Of a stretch of DNA of 64,000 nucleotides, positions 31,994-40,478 are shown in pieces. Numbering within the stretch: position 1 is the stretch's first letter; every line of letters begins with the position of its first letter. The stretch comes from Pseudomonas sp. (lineage in GTDB: Bacteria > Pseudomonadota > Gammaproteobacteria > Pseudomonadales > Pseudomonadaceae). The translations under genes were made by a program, and so were the position numbers. The DNA lies in the NCBI RefSeq assembly GCF_030683065.1, contig NZ_JAUXMX010000050.1, positions 1 through 64,000 on the forward strand, read 5' to 3'. A model generated the notes under the pieces. That model did no database searches, was not told the origin of the DNA, and saw nothing but the letters and a program-made list of their open reading frames with translations.

Positions 31994-32406
31994 AGCTGTC
32001 GCTGCTGCGCCAGCAGTTACGGGCCGGGCGGTTGACGGCGATCACCTCCTTGGGCAGCGACCCGGTACACTTCGCCAGGCTGATCCTGACCAGCCTGGAT
32101 ATCCGCCTGATGACTACGCGGGGGCGCGCGCTGCTATTGTTCGACGCGCCAAGCTCAGCCGTAAAGCGTCAGCAAGGCACTGCCGCCCTGTTTCTGGCGC
32201 TGTAAGAACCTGCTCACAATCTGTTGCGCGCCTGCCCCGCCGCATTAAAACGGGTTTCGCGAGCCGCTGGCTGTTACTCGCATAGCGCCTTGCATGGCTC
32301 CAGTTCGCGAGATTGTGCACAGGCTATAGACCGCATCACTGCGTCACAATCCCCCTGGAGCCGCCGGCCTGGCAGCTCCTTGTCTTGCAAGGACAGAACC
32401 GTCTCC
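31994..32406. other. Gap between the Sel1 lipoprotein and the DMT transporter
   Basis: No recognisable gene is present. A frame stays open from about 31993 to 32205 and would encode a hydrophobic, leucine-rich stretch. I cannot match it to a family and it has no start with a ribosome site. It may be a remnant or chance. Confidence 0.35.
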
Positions 32407-33318
32407 ATGCCAGCTGCCACACCCTTCCCCCGGCATATTGCCGCCTTGATCCTGGCCGTCCTGGCCTGCTCCTTCGCCGGCAACCATATTGCAGCGCGTA
32501 TCGCTTTCGACCATGACACCGGCCTGCTGTTGGCCATGCTCAGCCGTTCCGGAGTGACCCTGCTGGCGCTCGCCGCCCTGGTGCTGTGGCGCGGTGAATC
32601 GCTGAAAATGCGCCGTCAGACTTGGGGCTGGCAGTTGATGATGGGCCTGCTGATCGCGGTACAGAGCTTCTGCATTTACTCGGCGGTGGCGCGGATCCCG
32701 GTGGCCCTGGCATTGCTGGTGGTTAACCTGGCCCCCATCCTGCTGGCGCTACTAACCTGGGCCTTGGGCGGGCCGCGGCCAACCCGCCGCGCCGCCTGGT
32801 TGATGGGGCTGATCCTGCTGGGGCTGGTGTTTGTGCTGGACCTGCCACAGCAGCTATCCAACCCGGCCGCAATCGATCGGCGCTGGGTCGAAGGGGTATT
32901 GTTCGGCCTGACGGGTGCCGCCGCATTTGCCGGCGCCCTATGGATCACCGAGCACCGGCTCCGCGGCATGCCAGGCACGGTACGTAGCATGCTGACCATG
33001 CTGGTGGTGTTCGCCGCGGCGGCCCTGGCAGGGGCTGGCGGCATGCTGCCAGGAGGAATGAACCTGCCCAATGCCACGGCAGGCTGGATCGCTCTGGGCT
33101 GCCTGGTGCTGCTCTATGGGGTGGCGTTTTCCACGCTGTTTATCCTGGTTACCCGCCTGGACATCGGGCGCAATGCCCCGGTGATGAATATGGAACCAGT
33201 AGCCGGCCTGCTGTTCGGCTGGCTGATTCTCGATCAGTTGCTCAATGGCCTGCAGATGTTAGGCGGTTTGCTGGTAGTCAGCGGCATCGTCCTGCTGGCC
33301 TACAGACGGCAGCCGTAG
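32407..33318 (+). CDS. DMT superfamily (EamA) transporter
   Basis: This 303-residue inner-membrane protein has ten predicted helices in two EamA repeats. The first repeat contains FAGNHIAARIAF and the second ends MNMEPVAGLLFGWLILDQLLNGLQMLGGLLVV. Members export amino acids or other small metabolites; the substrate cannot be read here. ATG 32407 gives the expected N-terminus; upstream in-frame codons to 32224 look non-coding. The stop is followed directly, in frame, by an aldose-1-epimerase relic. Confidence 0.88.
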   Translation: MPAATPFPRHIAALILAVLACSFAGNHIAARIAFDHDTGLLLAMLSRSGVTLLALAALVLWRGESLKMRRQTWGWQLMMGLLIAVQSFCIYSAVARIPVALALLVVNLAPILLALLTWALGGPRPTRRAAWLMGLILLGLVFVLDLPQQLSNPAAIDRRWVEGVLFGLTGAAAFAGALWITEHRLRGMPGTVRSMLTMLVVFAAAALAGAGGMLPGGMNLPNATAGWIALGCLVLLYGVAFSTLFILVTRLDIGRNAPVMNMEPVAGLLFGWLILDQLLNGLQMLGGLLVVSGIVLLAYRRQP

Positions 33319-33600
33319 GAGAAACGCCGTGAACTGCCAACCGACTGGAATGCTGAATGCCAGATTATTCAGGAAGATGCCGGCTACCAACTCGACTGTT
33401 GCAGCGATAGCCCGTATTACTTGCTCTATTGTCCAACCATGCAGAGCCCAACCGAACAGCACTTCTTCTGTTTCGAGCCGGTCACCCATCCGGTCAATGC
33501 CCATCACCTGCCTGATCATCCTGGCCTGCGTTTACTGCGTCACGGACAATCCACCAGCCTGCACTTCGGCCTGCAGTACCGGCCACTGAATCACCGTTGA
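33319..33600 (+). pseudogene. C-terminal relic of an aldose 1-epimerase gene
   Basis: Right after the transporter stop and in the same frame, about 90 codons encode ELPTDWNAECQI, then SPYYLLYCPTMQSPTEQHFF and CFEPVTHPVNAHHLPDHPGL, and end LHFGLQYRPL. The FFCFEPVTHPVNAHHLP stretch is a hallmark of bacterial aldose 1-epimerases (galactose mutarotase family). The N-terminal two thirds, including most sugar-binding residues, are missing and there is no start codon. It is probably left by a deletion that brought the transporter and epimerase tail together. Confidence 0.85.
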
Positions 33601-34032
33601 ATACCTGCCTGAGGCACTATCGAGCGCTGACGTGAACACAACGGCCATATGCACTGTCTGAACAGACACCTATTCGTCAACCGCCTACCGGGGCTGCCAA
33701 CTCTAGACTTTTAAGCGGCATTGGCCATACTTGTATTCGACCGTGCGCAATTGATAACGTGTAAGCACCCGCTTAATCAAGGCAAGTGCTTACTTCAAGA
33801 GAACGTTGTCTCACACGCCACAATCCGAGACTGTTCGACAGGTGCATTTGCCATTGCCGCAGCCAATAGATCGATGACCGTAGCAGCAAGCAATTGTGAA
33901 CATATCTTATCTATTGTGATCGCCACCAGGTGCCTGCTGTAGAGGTTGCGCCCGGGGGCTGGTCTCGCAATAGCGCTCGATACTGTCACAACCGCTGAGG
34001 CCAATGTTGTCATCGCACGACTTTCCAAGACT
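33601..34032. other. Gene-free stretch with an 8-bp inverted repeat
   Basis: Base composition is less GC-rich than in the neighbours. GTAAGCAC at 33761-33768 pairs with GTGCTTAC at 33786-33793. I see no gene or clear promoter in the stretch. Confidence 0.5.
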
Positions 34033-34257
34033 ATGGGTAATCACGTGACCAAAGACGAACTGCGCGCCGAGCTTGAGCGCCAGGCGCAGCGTTACAAGGA
34101 TGAACAAGGCGGAGAAATCTTTACTTACGCCGCTCAACCGGATCCCGAGCGCAAGCCCTGGCGCAAGAAGGCTAGCCTTCTTGACCAAGCATTTGAGAAA
34201 GAAATCGAGAAAATCGAAAAAGACCTGCACGCCAAACCTGACGAACACGGCGGCTGA
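34033..34257 (+). CDS. Small conserved hypothetical protein, charged and helical
   Basis: A 74-residue (from ATG 34033) or 70-residue (from GTG 34045) product contains TKDELRAELERQAQRYKDEQ, a central FTYAAQPDPERKPWRKK motif and a C-terminal charged helix. It has no signal or membrane segment. I recall similar small proteins in other pseudomonads with the same AAQPDPERKPWRKK core, so it is probably real. The function is unknown. No strong ribosome site resolves the start. Confidence 0.6.
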   Translation: MGNHVTKDELRAELERQAQRYKDEQGGEIFTYAAQPDPERKPWRKKASLLDQAFEKEIEKIEKDLHAKPDEHGG

Positions 34258-34306
34258 GTTATTCCTGCAGAACGTATAGCGCTCTGCAGAAATAACTGGC
34301 GAGGCG

Positions 34307-35779
34307 CTATCGCCCCTTGCCGCCTAATAACGATCCCAGCAAACCGCGCACCAACTGCCGACCAAGTTGATTGGCAGCTTGGCGCACGGCACTTTTCACC
34401 ACCTGGCCGGCAAGGCCGCCCAACATGTCACCGATGCCGCCTGCAGGGCTTGTAGTGGATTGCTGCTGCGCCGCCTGGGCAGTGGCTTGGGCAGCACGGG
34501 CATTAAGCAACTCATAAGCCGATTCACGATCAATCGGCTTATCGTAGCGCCCGGCCAGCGGTGACTGGCGAATCAAGTCGGCACGCTCACTCTCGCTCAA
34601 CGGGCCGATGCGCGACTGGGGCGGCGCGATGGCCACGTGCTGAACCATGGCCGGTGTACCTTTCTCTTCCAGGGTACCGACCAGAGCCTCGCCGATGCCC
34701 AGTTCGGTGAGGGTTGCCAAGGCATTAATCGCCGGATTGGGACGAAAACCATCGGCTACCGCGCGCAGGGATTTCTGCTCCCGAGTAGTGAAGGCGCGCA
34801 AGCCGTGCTGAATACGCAGGCCAAGCTGAGCCAGCACACTGTCGGGTAAATCACTGGGCGATTGGGTGACGAAATACACGCCGACGCCTTTCGAGCGAAT
34901 CAAGCGAACCACCTGTTCCAGGCGCTCCTGCAGGGCTTTCGGGGTACCGGCGAACAGCAGATGCGCCTCATCGAAGAACAGCGCCAGCAGCGGCTTGTCG
35001 GCATCGCCTCGCTCCGGTAACTGCTCGAATAACTCGGCCAATAGCCACAACAGGAAGGTCGCGTAGACTTTCGGCGCCTCATGCACCAGACGACTGGCGT
35101 CGAGCAGATGAATCCGTCCGCGACCGTCGCGATCCGGCCGCAGAATGTCCTCCAACTGCAGAGAAGGCTCGCCGAACAACGCCTCGGCGCCCTGCTGTTC
35201 GAGGCTGGACAGGCGCCGCAGCAGGGCCTGCGAAGACGTGCTGGTGAACAGCGCGCTGTCTTCGCCGAGCACAGCCGGATTGCTCTTCAGGTAGGCCAGC
35301 AGGGCTTTCAGGTCTTTCAAATCGAGCAGCAGCAATCCTTCGCGGTCCGCCACCTTGAACGCCGCATAAAGCGCGGCCTGCTGGCTGTCGGTCAGCTCCA
35401 GCAACGCCCCGAGCAACAACGGCCCCATCTCACTGAGGGTGGTACGCAGCGGATGACCACTCTGGCCATGGATATCCCAGAGCGTAACCGGATAGGCCGT
35501 CGGCCGATGCGCAAGCCAGGGCATGCTGGCGATCCGCTCGGCCACCTTGCCTTGCGGTGCGCCAACAGCGCCGAGCCCGCTCAGGTCGCCTTTCACGTCC
35601 GCAGCGAACACCGCTACACCGGCATCGCTGAATTGCTCAACCAGACGCTGCAAGGTCACCGTCTTACCGGTACCAGTAGCTCCAGCCACCAGACCATGCC
35701 GATTGGCCAGGCGCAAAAGCTGCCCGACAGGTTGACCGCCGAGATCGGCACCAAGAACCAACTGGGTTGCTACACGCAT
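34307..35779 (-). CDS. YjgR/HerA-type ATPase (DUF853 helicase-like)
   Basis: This 490-residue P-loop ATPase has Walker A GATGTGKT at residues 33-40, a Walker B-like LLALFFDEAHLLF, and VYFVTQSPSDLPDSVLAQLGLRIQHGLRAFT, all typical of the DUF853/YjgR branch of HerA-FtsK ATPases. The C-terminus is glycine-rich with repeated GLLGSLLGG-like patterns. The physiological role is unknown; no nuclease partner (NurA) is adjacent. It is divergent from the chemoreceptor gene across 128 bases. Confidence 0.9.
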   Translation of the reverse strand: MRVATQLVLGADLGGQPVGQLLRLANRHGLVAGATGTGKTVTLQRLVEQFSDAGVAVFAADVKGDLSGLGAVGAPQGKVAERIASMPWLAHRPTAYPVTLWDIHGQSGHPLRTTLSEMGPLLLGALLELTDSQQAALYAAFKVADREGLLLLDLKDLKALLAYLKSNPAVLGEDSALFTSTSSQALLRRLSSLEQQGAEALFGEPSLQLEDILRPDRDGRGRIHLLDASRLVHEAPKVYATFLLWLLAELFEQLPERGDADKPLLALFFDEAHLLFAGTPKALQERLEQVVRLIRSKGVGVYFVTQSPSDLPDSVLAQLGLRIQHGLRAFTTREQKSLRAVADGFRPNPAINALATLTELGIGEALVGTLEEKGTPAMVQHVAIAPPQSRIGPLSESERADLIRQSPLAGRYDKPIDRESAYELLNARAAQATAQAAQQQSTTSPAGGIGDMLGGLAGQVVKSAVRQAANQLGRQLVRGLLGSLLGGKGR

Positions 35780-35907
35780 TTATATGTCCCTTGAGTTAAA
35801 GCTTTGCTCACGCCATGCCGACATAATTACTAACGCTGCCTAGACAGCGCTGCCTGTGCCGTGCACCAGCCAAGACTGGTCCCTGACATTACCGGACGCA
35901 AGAAACC

Positions 35908-37785
35908 ATGAATAATAACTTGAAGTTCAGTCACAAGATTCTACTGGCCGCATCGCTGGTGGTGATCGCCGCGTTTTCGCTGTTTACCCTGTACAACGAC
36001 TACCTGCAGCGCAAGGCCATTCGTGACAACCTGGAAAGTTATTTGCATGAGATGGGTAGCGTTACGGCCACTAATATTTCCAGCTGGTTATCGGGACGAA
36101 TCTTGCTGGTGGAAAGCGTAGCTGAGTCCCTGACCCGAGATTCAACAAACCCTTTCTTAACCAACTTGCTTGAGCAAAAAACACTCAACTCTGCATTCGA
36201 ATTCATCTACTTAGGCGCAGCTGATGGAAGCTTTACCATGCGTCCAGACAGTAAAATGCCTGATGGTTACGACCCACGTAAACGCCCGTGGTACACAGAT
36301 GCGATGACCGCTGGAGGAACGACGTTAACTGAACCCTACATTGATGCTGCAACAAATGTATTGATTCTCTCGATCGCCACACCGGCTAAAACTGCAGGTG
36401 TGGTCGGCGGCGACCTAAGCTTGAATGCGATGATTGATATCATCAACTCGCTAGACTTTGCCGGCATGGGCTATGCCTTCCTGGTCAGTGCTGACGGCAA
36501 AGTTCTGGTTCACCCCGACAAATCGCTGGTAATGAAGAATCTCAGCGAAATCTACCCGCAAAACACACCACGCATCAGTGGCGACTTCAGTGAGACCACA
36601 CTGGATGGAGACACTCGAATTCTTACCTTTGCGCCAGTCGAGGGTTTGCCCTCTGTTAAGTGGCACGTCGGCCTGTCGATCGACAAGGGGAAAGCCTACT
36701 CGATGCTCAGCGAGTTCCGCGCCTCGGCCATAGTGGCCACGCTGATCGCGGTGGTGCTGATCATCCTCCTGCTGAGCATGCTGATCCGCGTCCTGATGAA
36801 GCCGCTGACCGTGATGGGCAAAACCATGCAGGACATCGCCCAGGGTGAGGGCGACCTGACCAAACGCCTGGCGATTCAGTCCAATGACGAATTCGGCGCT
36901 TTGGCCAAAGCCTTCAACCAGTTTGTCGAGCGGATACACGGTTCGATCCGCGAAGTGTCCTCGGCCACCAGCCAGGTCAATGAAGTGGCAAAGCTGGTGG
37001 TCAACGCCTCTAACTCTTCGATGATCAATTCCGACGAACAAGCCAGCCGTACCAACAGCGTAGCCGCCGCCATCAATGAGCTGGGTGCTGCAGCCCAGGA
37101 AATTGCGCGTAACGCCGCAGACGCCTCGACTCAGGCCTCCGATGCCCGGCAGCAGGCCGAAGATGGGCGCCATGTGGTGGAGAAAACCATCCATGCGATG
37201 AACGATCTGTCCAGCAAGATCCGTACGTCCTGCGGCCACATCGAAACCCTGAATGGCAAGACGGTGAACATCGGCCAGATCCTTGAGGTGATCAAGAGCA
37301 TCTCCCAGCAAACCAACCTACTGGCACTCAATGCTGCCATCGAAGCCGCCCGCGCAGGCGAAGCAGGTCGCGGCTTCGCTGTAGTCGCAGACGAGGTGCG
37401 TAACCTGGCCCACCGTACCCAGGAGTCAGCTCAGGAAATCGAGAAGATGATCGAGGAGCTGCAGGTCGGTTCCCGTGAGTCGGTCACCACCATGACCGAG
37501 AGCCAGCGCTACAGTGAAGAAAGCGTGATAATTGCCAACCAGGCCGGCGAACGCCTGAACAGCGTAACCCTGCGTATCGGCGAGATCGATGGCATGAACC
37601 AATCGGTAGCCACCGCCACCGAAGAACAAACCTCGGTGATCGAATCGCTCAACGTCGATATCACCGAAATCAACACCCTCAACCAGGAAGGCGTGGAAAA
37701 CCTCAATGCCACTCTGCGCGCCTGCGGTGATCTCGAGCAACAGGCTTCCAGGCTCAAGCAGCTGGTCGACAGCTTCCGCATTTAA
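35908..37785 (+). CDS. Methyl-accepting chemotaxis protein, amino-acid type (PctA-like)
   Basis: This 625-residue chemoreceptor has a membrane helix at about 10-30, a periplasmic dCache_1 domain (about 35-275), a second helix (about 280-302), HAMP, and a cytoplasmic signalling domain with the hairpin tip [39 protein letters not shown]. The ligand pocket keeps [11 protein letters not shown] and GGDLSL, so the Y, R, W, Y, D and D of the known amino-acid motif are present. It closely resembles P. aeruginosa PctA/B/C and should sense amino acids. The exact spectrum cannot be read. Confidence 0.93.
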   Translation: MNNNLKFSHKILLAASLVVIAAFSLFTLYNDYLQRKAIRDNLESYLHEMGSVTATNISSWLSGRILLVESVAESLTRDSTNPFLTNLLEQKTLNSAFEFIYLGAADGSFTMRPDSKMPDGYDPRKRPWYTDAMTAGGTTLTEPYIDAATNVLILSIATPAKTAGVVGGDLSLNAMIDIINSLDFAGMGYAFLVSADGKVLVHPDKSLVMKNLSEIYPQNTPRISGDFSETTLDGDTRILTFAPVEGLPSVKWHVGLSIDKGKAYSMLSEFRASAIVATLIAVVLIILLLSMLIRVLMKPLTVMGKTMQDIAQGEGDLTKRLAIQSNDEFGALAKAFNQFVERIHGSIREVSSATSQVNEVAKLVVNASNSSMINSDEQASRTNSVAAAINELGAAAQEIARNAADASTQASDARQQAEDGRHVVEKTIHAMNDLSSKIRTSCGHIETLNGKTVNIGQILEVIKSISQQTNLLALNAAIEAARAGEAGRGFAVVADEVRNLAHRTQESAQEIEKMIEELQVGSRESVTTMTESQRYSEESVIIANQAGERLNSVTLRIGEIDGMNQSVATATEEQTSVIESLNVDITEINTLNQEGVENLNATLRACGDLEQQASRLKQLVDSFRI

Positions 37786-37800
37786 CTGCCCGCGCAATGC

Positions 37801-37833
37801 AAACGGGGCACTCAATGAGTGCCCCGTTTTTTT
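37801..37833 (+). terminator. Rho-independent terminator after the chemoreceptor gene
   Basis: AAACGGGGCACTC-AAT-GAGTGCCCCGTTT is a perfect 13-bp stem, followed by more T residues (37830-37833). It lies 16 bases past the stop. Confidence 0.95.
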
Positions 37834-37929
37834 CGGCTATGTACCCGCTGGATATTCAGCTGTCTGCCGGGCTTCGCTGCCCGCACCAACCTAGGACTTA
37901 TCGCCTCACAGCACACGGTACATAGCCTT

Positions 37930-38112
37930 TTATTTCGGCTTGTCGCGATCAGCCGCCTGCTTATCCCGTTCCAGCTGCCGCCACAACTCGGCGGCCTCGG
38001 CAAACTCGGCACCATCCTCGGGGCCAAGGGCCTGCGGATCGTAACGCTGGGTACAGCCCTCACCCACAACGGGCGGGGCGGTGGCGGTGGCGCGCGCAAG
38101 CGGATCATTCAT
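37930..38112 (-). CDS. Small hypothetical protein downstream of the CBS protein
   Basis: A 60-residue product begins MNDPLAR and has a proline/alanine-rich N-terminal half and a helical charged C-terminus (ELWRQLERDKQAADRDKPK). GGAGG lies at good spacing before ATG 38112. It follows the CBS-domain gene by 36 bases in the same direction, suggesting an operon. I do not recognise a family with certainty. Confidence 0.55.
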   Translation of the reverse strand: MNDPLARATATAPPVVGEGCTQRYDPQALGPEDGAEFAEAAELWRQLERDKQAADRDKPK

Positions 38113-38148
38113 CCCATCGCCCTCCGGCTCAGCGTCTGGCTGGACAGC

Positions 38149-38574
38149 TCAACTAACCAACAAACGACCTTCATCGTGCTGGGCGAACTCCTTGACCGCG
38201 CGCAGCACGTCGCTGCGGCTGACCTGGCCAACCAGGCGACCATCCTCGACCACCGGCAGACGCCGCCGACGGCCGCGCAAAAAGCATTCGGAAACCTCGA
38301 TGATATCGGCCTCAGGCGAGATGATTTCTACCTCAGTGGTCATATAAGCACTGACGTCACCCCCTGCCGACTCGTAATAAGCGCCGGAAAGAATACCGCG
38401 CAAACAATCGCCCTCGGACAACAGGCCGACCAGATGCCCCTGCCCGTCAACCACCGGCGCGCCAGAGATACGGTGTTCCAATAAACGGTTGATCGCTGTA
38501 AACAAATTCATTTCGGGACGAAAGGTCACCAGATTGCGGGTCATGTAATCGCGCACTTTGACGGACTTGAGCAT
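38149..38574 (-). CDS. Tandem CBS domain protein
   Basis: This 141-residue protein is made almost only of two CBS motifs. The first (about 8-60) is VRDYMTRNLVTFRPEMNLFTAINRLLEHRISGAPVVDGQGHLVGLLS. The second (about 75-130) contains MTTEVEIISPEADIIEVSECFL and RRLPVVEDGRLVGQVSRSDVL. Such proteins bind adenine nucleotides and sense energy state, often as regulators of partner proteins. The partner here is unknown. AGGAG fits ATG 38574; the longer frame starts with TTG. Confidence 0.9.
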   Translation of the reverse strand: MLKSVKVRDYMTRNLVTFRPEMNLFTAINRLLEHRISGAPVVDGQGHLVGLLSEGDCLRGILSGAYYESAGGDVSAYMTTEVEIISPEADIIEVSECFLRGRRRRLPVVEDGRLVGQVSRSDVLRAVKEFAQHDEGRLLVS

Positions 38575-38620
38575 CAGCAAACTCCTTTGTCATGCACTAA
38601 ACCAGCCCACGATCAACAAC

Positions 38621-39472
38621 TCAGTCAAATACCACTGTCTTGTTATCGTGCACCAGTACTCTGTCTTCTAAGTGATAGCGCAGACCGCGGGACAACACCA
38701 TCTTTTCCACATCTTTACCCAGACGCACCATCTCTTCAATGCTGTCGCGATGGCTGACCCGCACCACATCCTGCTCAATGATCGGCCCGGCATCCAGCTC
38801 TTCGGTGACATAGTGCGAAGTGGCCCCGATCAGCTTGACCCCGCGCAACGAGGCCTGGTGGTAAGGCTTGGCGCCAACGAACGACGGCAGGAAGCTGTGA
38901 TGAATATTGATCACCCGCTGGGCGAAGTCGCGACACAGCTGCGCAGGCAGAATCTGCATGTAACGCGCCAGCACAATGACATCAGCGGCATGCGCATTGA
39001 CCAACCGCTCCACTTCATCAAACGCCACCTGCTTGTTCTGCGGCTCGACCGGCACATGAAAATAAGGAATGTCGTGCCACTCAACCATGCTGCGCAAATC
39101 GTCATGGTTGGAAATCACGCACGCAATATCGCAGTCCAGTTCATTACTGTGCCAACGGTGCAACAAGTCAGCGAGGCAATGCGACTCGCGACTGGCCATC
39201 AATACCACACGTTTTTTCGCGGCCGAATCGGTGACTCGCCACTCCATGGAAAACTCACGGGCGATTGGCGCAAACGCCTGGTGAAACCCTTGCAGATCGA
39301 ACGGCAACGAATCGGCACGAATCTCGTGCCGCATGAAGAACCAACCGCTTTGATTATCCGAGTGATGACTCGCCTCGGTGATCCAGCCGTTATAGGTGGC
39401 CAAAAAGTTACTGACCTTGGCCACGATACCAACGCGGTCCGGACAGGCTATAACCAGCCGAAAAGTACGCAT
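38621..39472 (-). CDS. purU: Formyltetrahydrofolate deformylase
   Basis: This 283-residue enzyme hydrolyses 10-formyl-tetrahydrofolate to formate and tetrahydrofolate. It has an N-terminal ACT domain (about 1-80; FRLVIACPDRVGIVAKVSNFLA) and a formyltransferase-type domain with catalytic VINIHHSFLPSFVGAKPYHQA. It balances one-carbon pools and is linked functionally to glycine cleavage 9 kb away, although not in the same operon. GGAG lies before ATG 39472. Confidence 0.95.
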   Translation of the reverse strand: MRTFRLVIACPDRVGIVAKVSNFLATYNGWITEASHHSDNQSGWFFMRHEIRADSLPFDLQGFHQAFAPIAREFSMEWRVTDSAAKKRVVLMASRESHCLADLLHRWHSNELDCDIACVISNHDDLRSMVEWHDIPYFHVPVEPQNKQVAFDEVERLVNAHAADVIVLARYMQILPAQLCRDFAQRVINIHHSFLPSFVGAKPYHQASLRGVKLIGATSHYVTEELDAGPIIEQDVVRVSHRDSIEEMVRLGKDVEKMVLSRGLRYHLEDRVLVHDNKTVVFD

Positions 39473-39813
39473 GGAAAACTCCAGAGAAATCGCAAAAGTC
39501 AGTCATTCTAGCCACAGCGAGAGAAAACTGCAGTATTCATCAAGCCTACTCCAGCAGGCCAAGGCAGCAAACCAATTGGCTTCGCCCTGGCCGCGCTAGG
39601 CCATATGCGTTGACTGAAGATAATCATCTGGCGAGCAGCTCAAGGGCGCAATCAAGACATAATGACGGCCAGCTCTTGGCAATATCACGACCACGGATTT
39701 AAATATTATTCACTAATCCGAAGCAAATTCTTGCAAAGCGGTTTACTTGTCAAAAGTGCCTGACTATTATCACTGCAACTTTGCCACCGCCTACTCAGAA
39801 CAAGGTAAGTCTA

Positions 39814-40191
39814 ATGTCGCTAATCAACGAATACCGCGCTACCGAAGAAGCCATCAAAGAGCTGCAGGAGCGCCTGAAAAATCTGTCGCAAGACGACAAG
39901 CTGAAAAAAGAACTGGAATTCGAAGGCAAACTGCGGGTTCTGATGGGTGAATATCAGAAGTCCCTGCGTGACATCATCGCCATGCTCGACCCGGATGCCA
40001 AAGTCAGCAAGGTGCCGCGCGCCGGCGTTAAGACCACTGGGGTCAAGCGTGCCCGCAAAGTTAAGCAGTACAAAAACCCGAACACCGGTGAAGTGATCGA
40101 AACCAAAGGTGGCAACCACAAGACCCTGAAAGAGTGGAAAGCCAAGTGGGGCGGCGATGTTGTTGAAAGCTGGGTCACCTTGCTGGACTAA
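39814..40191 (+). CDS. mvaT: MvaT family H-NS-like transcriptional regulator
   Basis: This 125-residue xenogeneic silencer has an N-terminal coiled-coil for oligomerisation (1-60; MSLINEYRATEEAIKELQERL) and a C-terminal AT-hook-like DNA-binding domain (KQYKNPNTGEVIETKGGNHKTLKEWKAKWG). It closely follows P. aeruginosa MvaT and P. putida TurA. It binds AT-rich and horizontally acquired DNA and shapes the chromosome. The upstream region is AT-rich, which fits autoregulation. A strong terminator follows, so the gene is monocistronic. Confidence 0.95.
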   Translation: MSLINEYRATEEAIKELQERLKNLSQDDKLKKELEFEGKLRVLMGEYQKSLRDIIAMLDPDAKVSKVPRAGVKTTGVKRARKVKQYKNPNTGEVIETKGGNHKTLKEWKAKWGGDVVESWVTLLD

Positions 40192-40222
40192 GCCATACGT
40201 TTGAATCACCCATTCAGCGTAC

Positions 40223-40250
40223 AAAAACGCCAGCCATGCTGGCGTTTTTT
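40223..40250 (+). terminator. Rho-independent terminator after mvaT
   Basis: AAAAACGCCAGC-CAT-GCTGGCGTTTTTT is a near-perfect stem with a T-run, 31 bases past the mvaT stop. Confidence 0.95.
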
Positions 40251-40478
40251 ATGTGCCCTGAATTCATACCTGAAAAATATATATGCTGGCGGTAATACGC
40301 GGAGTGGCTTCAAGGCGCTCACCGCCCATATGGCATAGCCGCTCAAGCAAGTCTGGTCATGGGCCTTTGACCGCAGGCGCAAAGCAGACGCTTGAGCATG
40401 CGCCTTTCAGCGCAATGCGCTGCAGGCCCGCGCGCCAACCTACCCACTGCTGCAATAGCTAACAGGTACACAGCTAAT

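Noticed and set aside
31993..32205. Open frame after the Sel1 lipoprotein, possibly a gene remnant
   Set aside because: Leucine-rich product with no recognisable family, no start site and no ribosome binding site; chance cannot be excluded.
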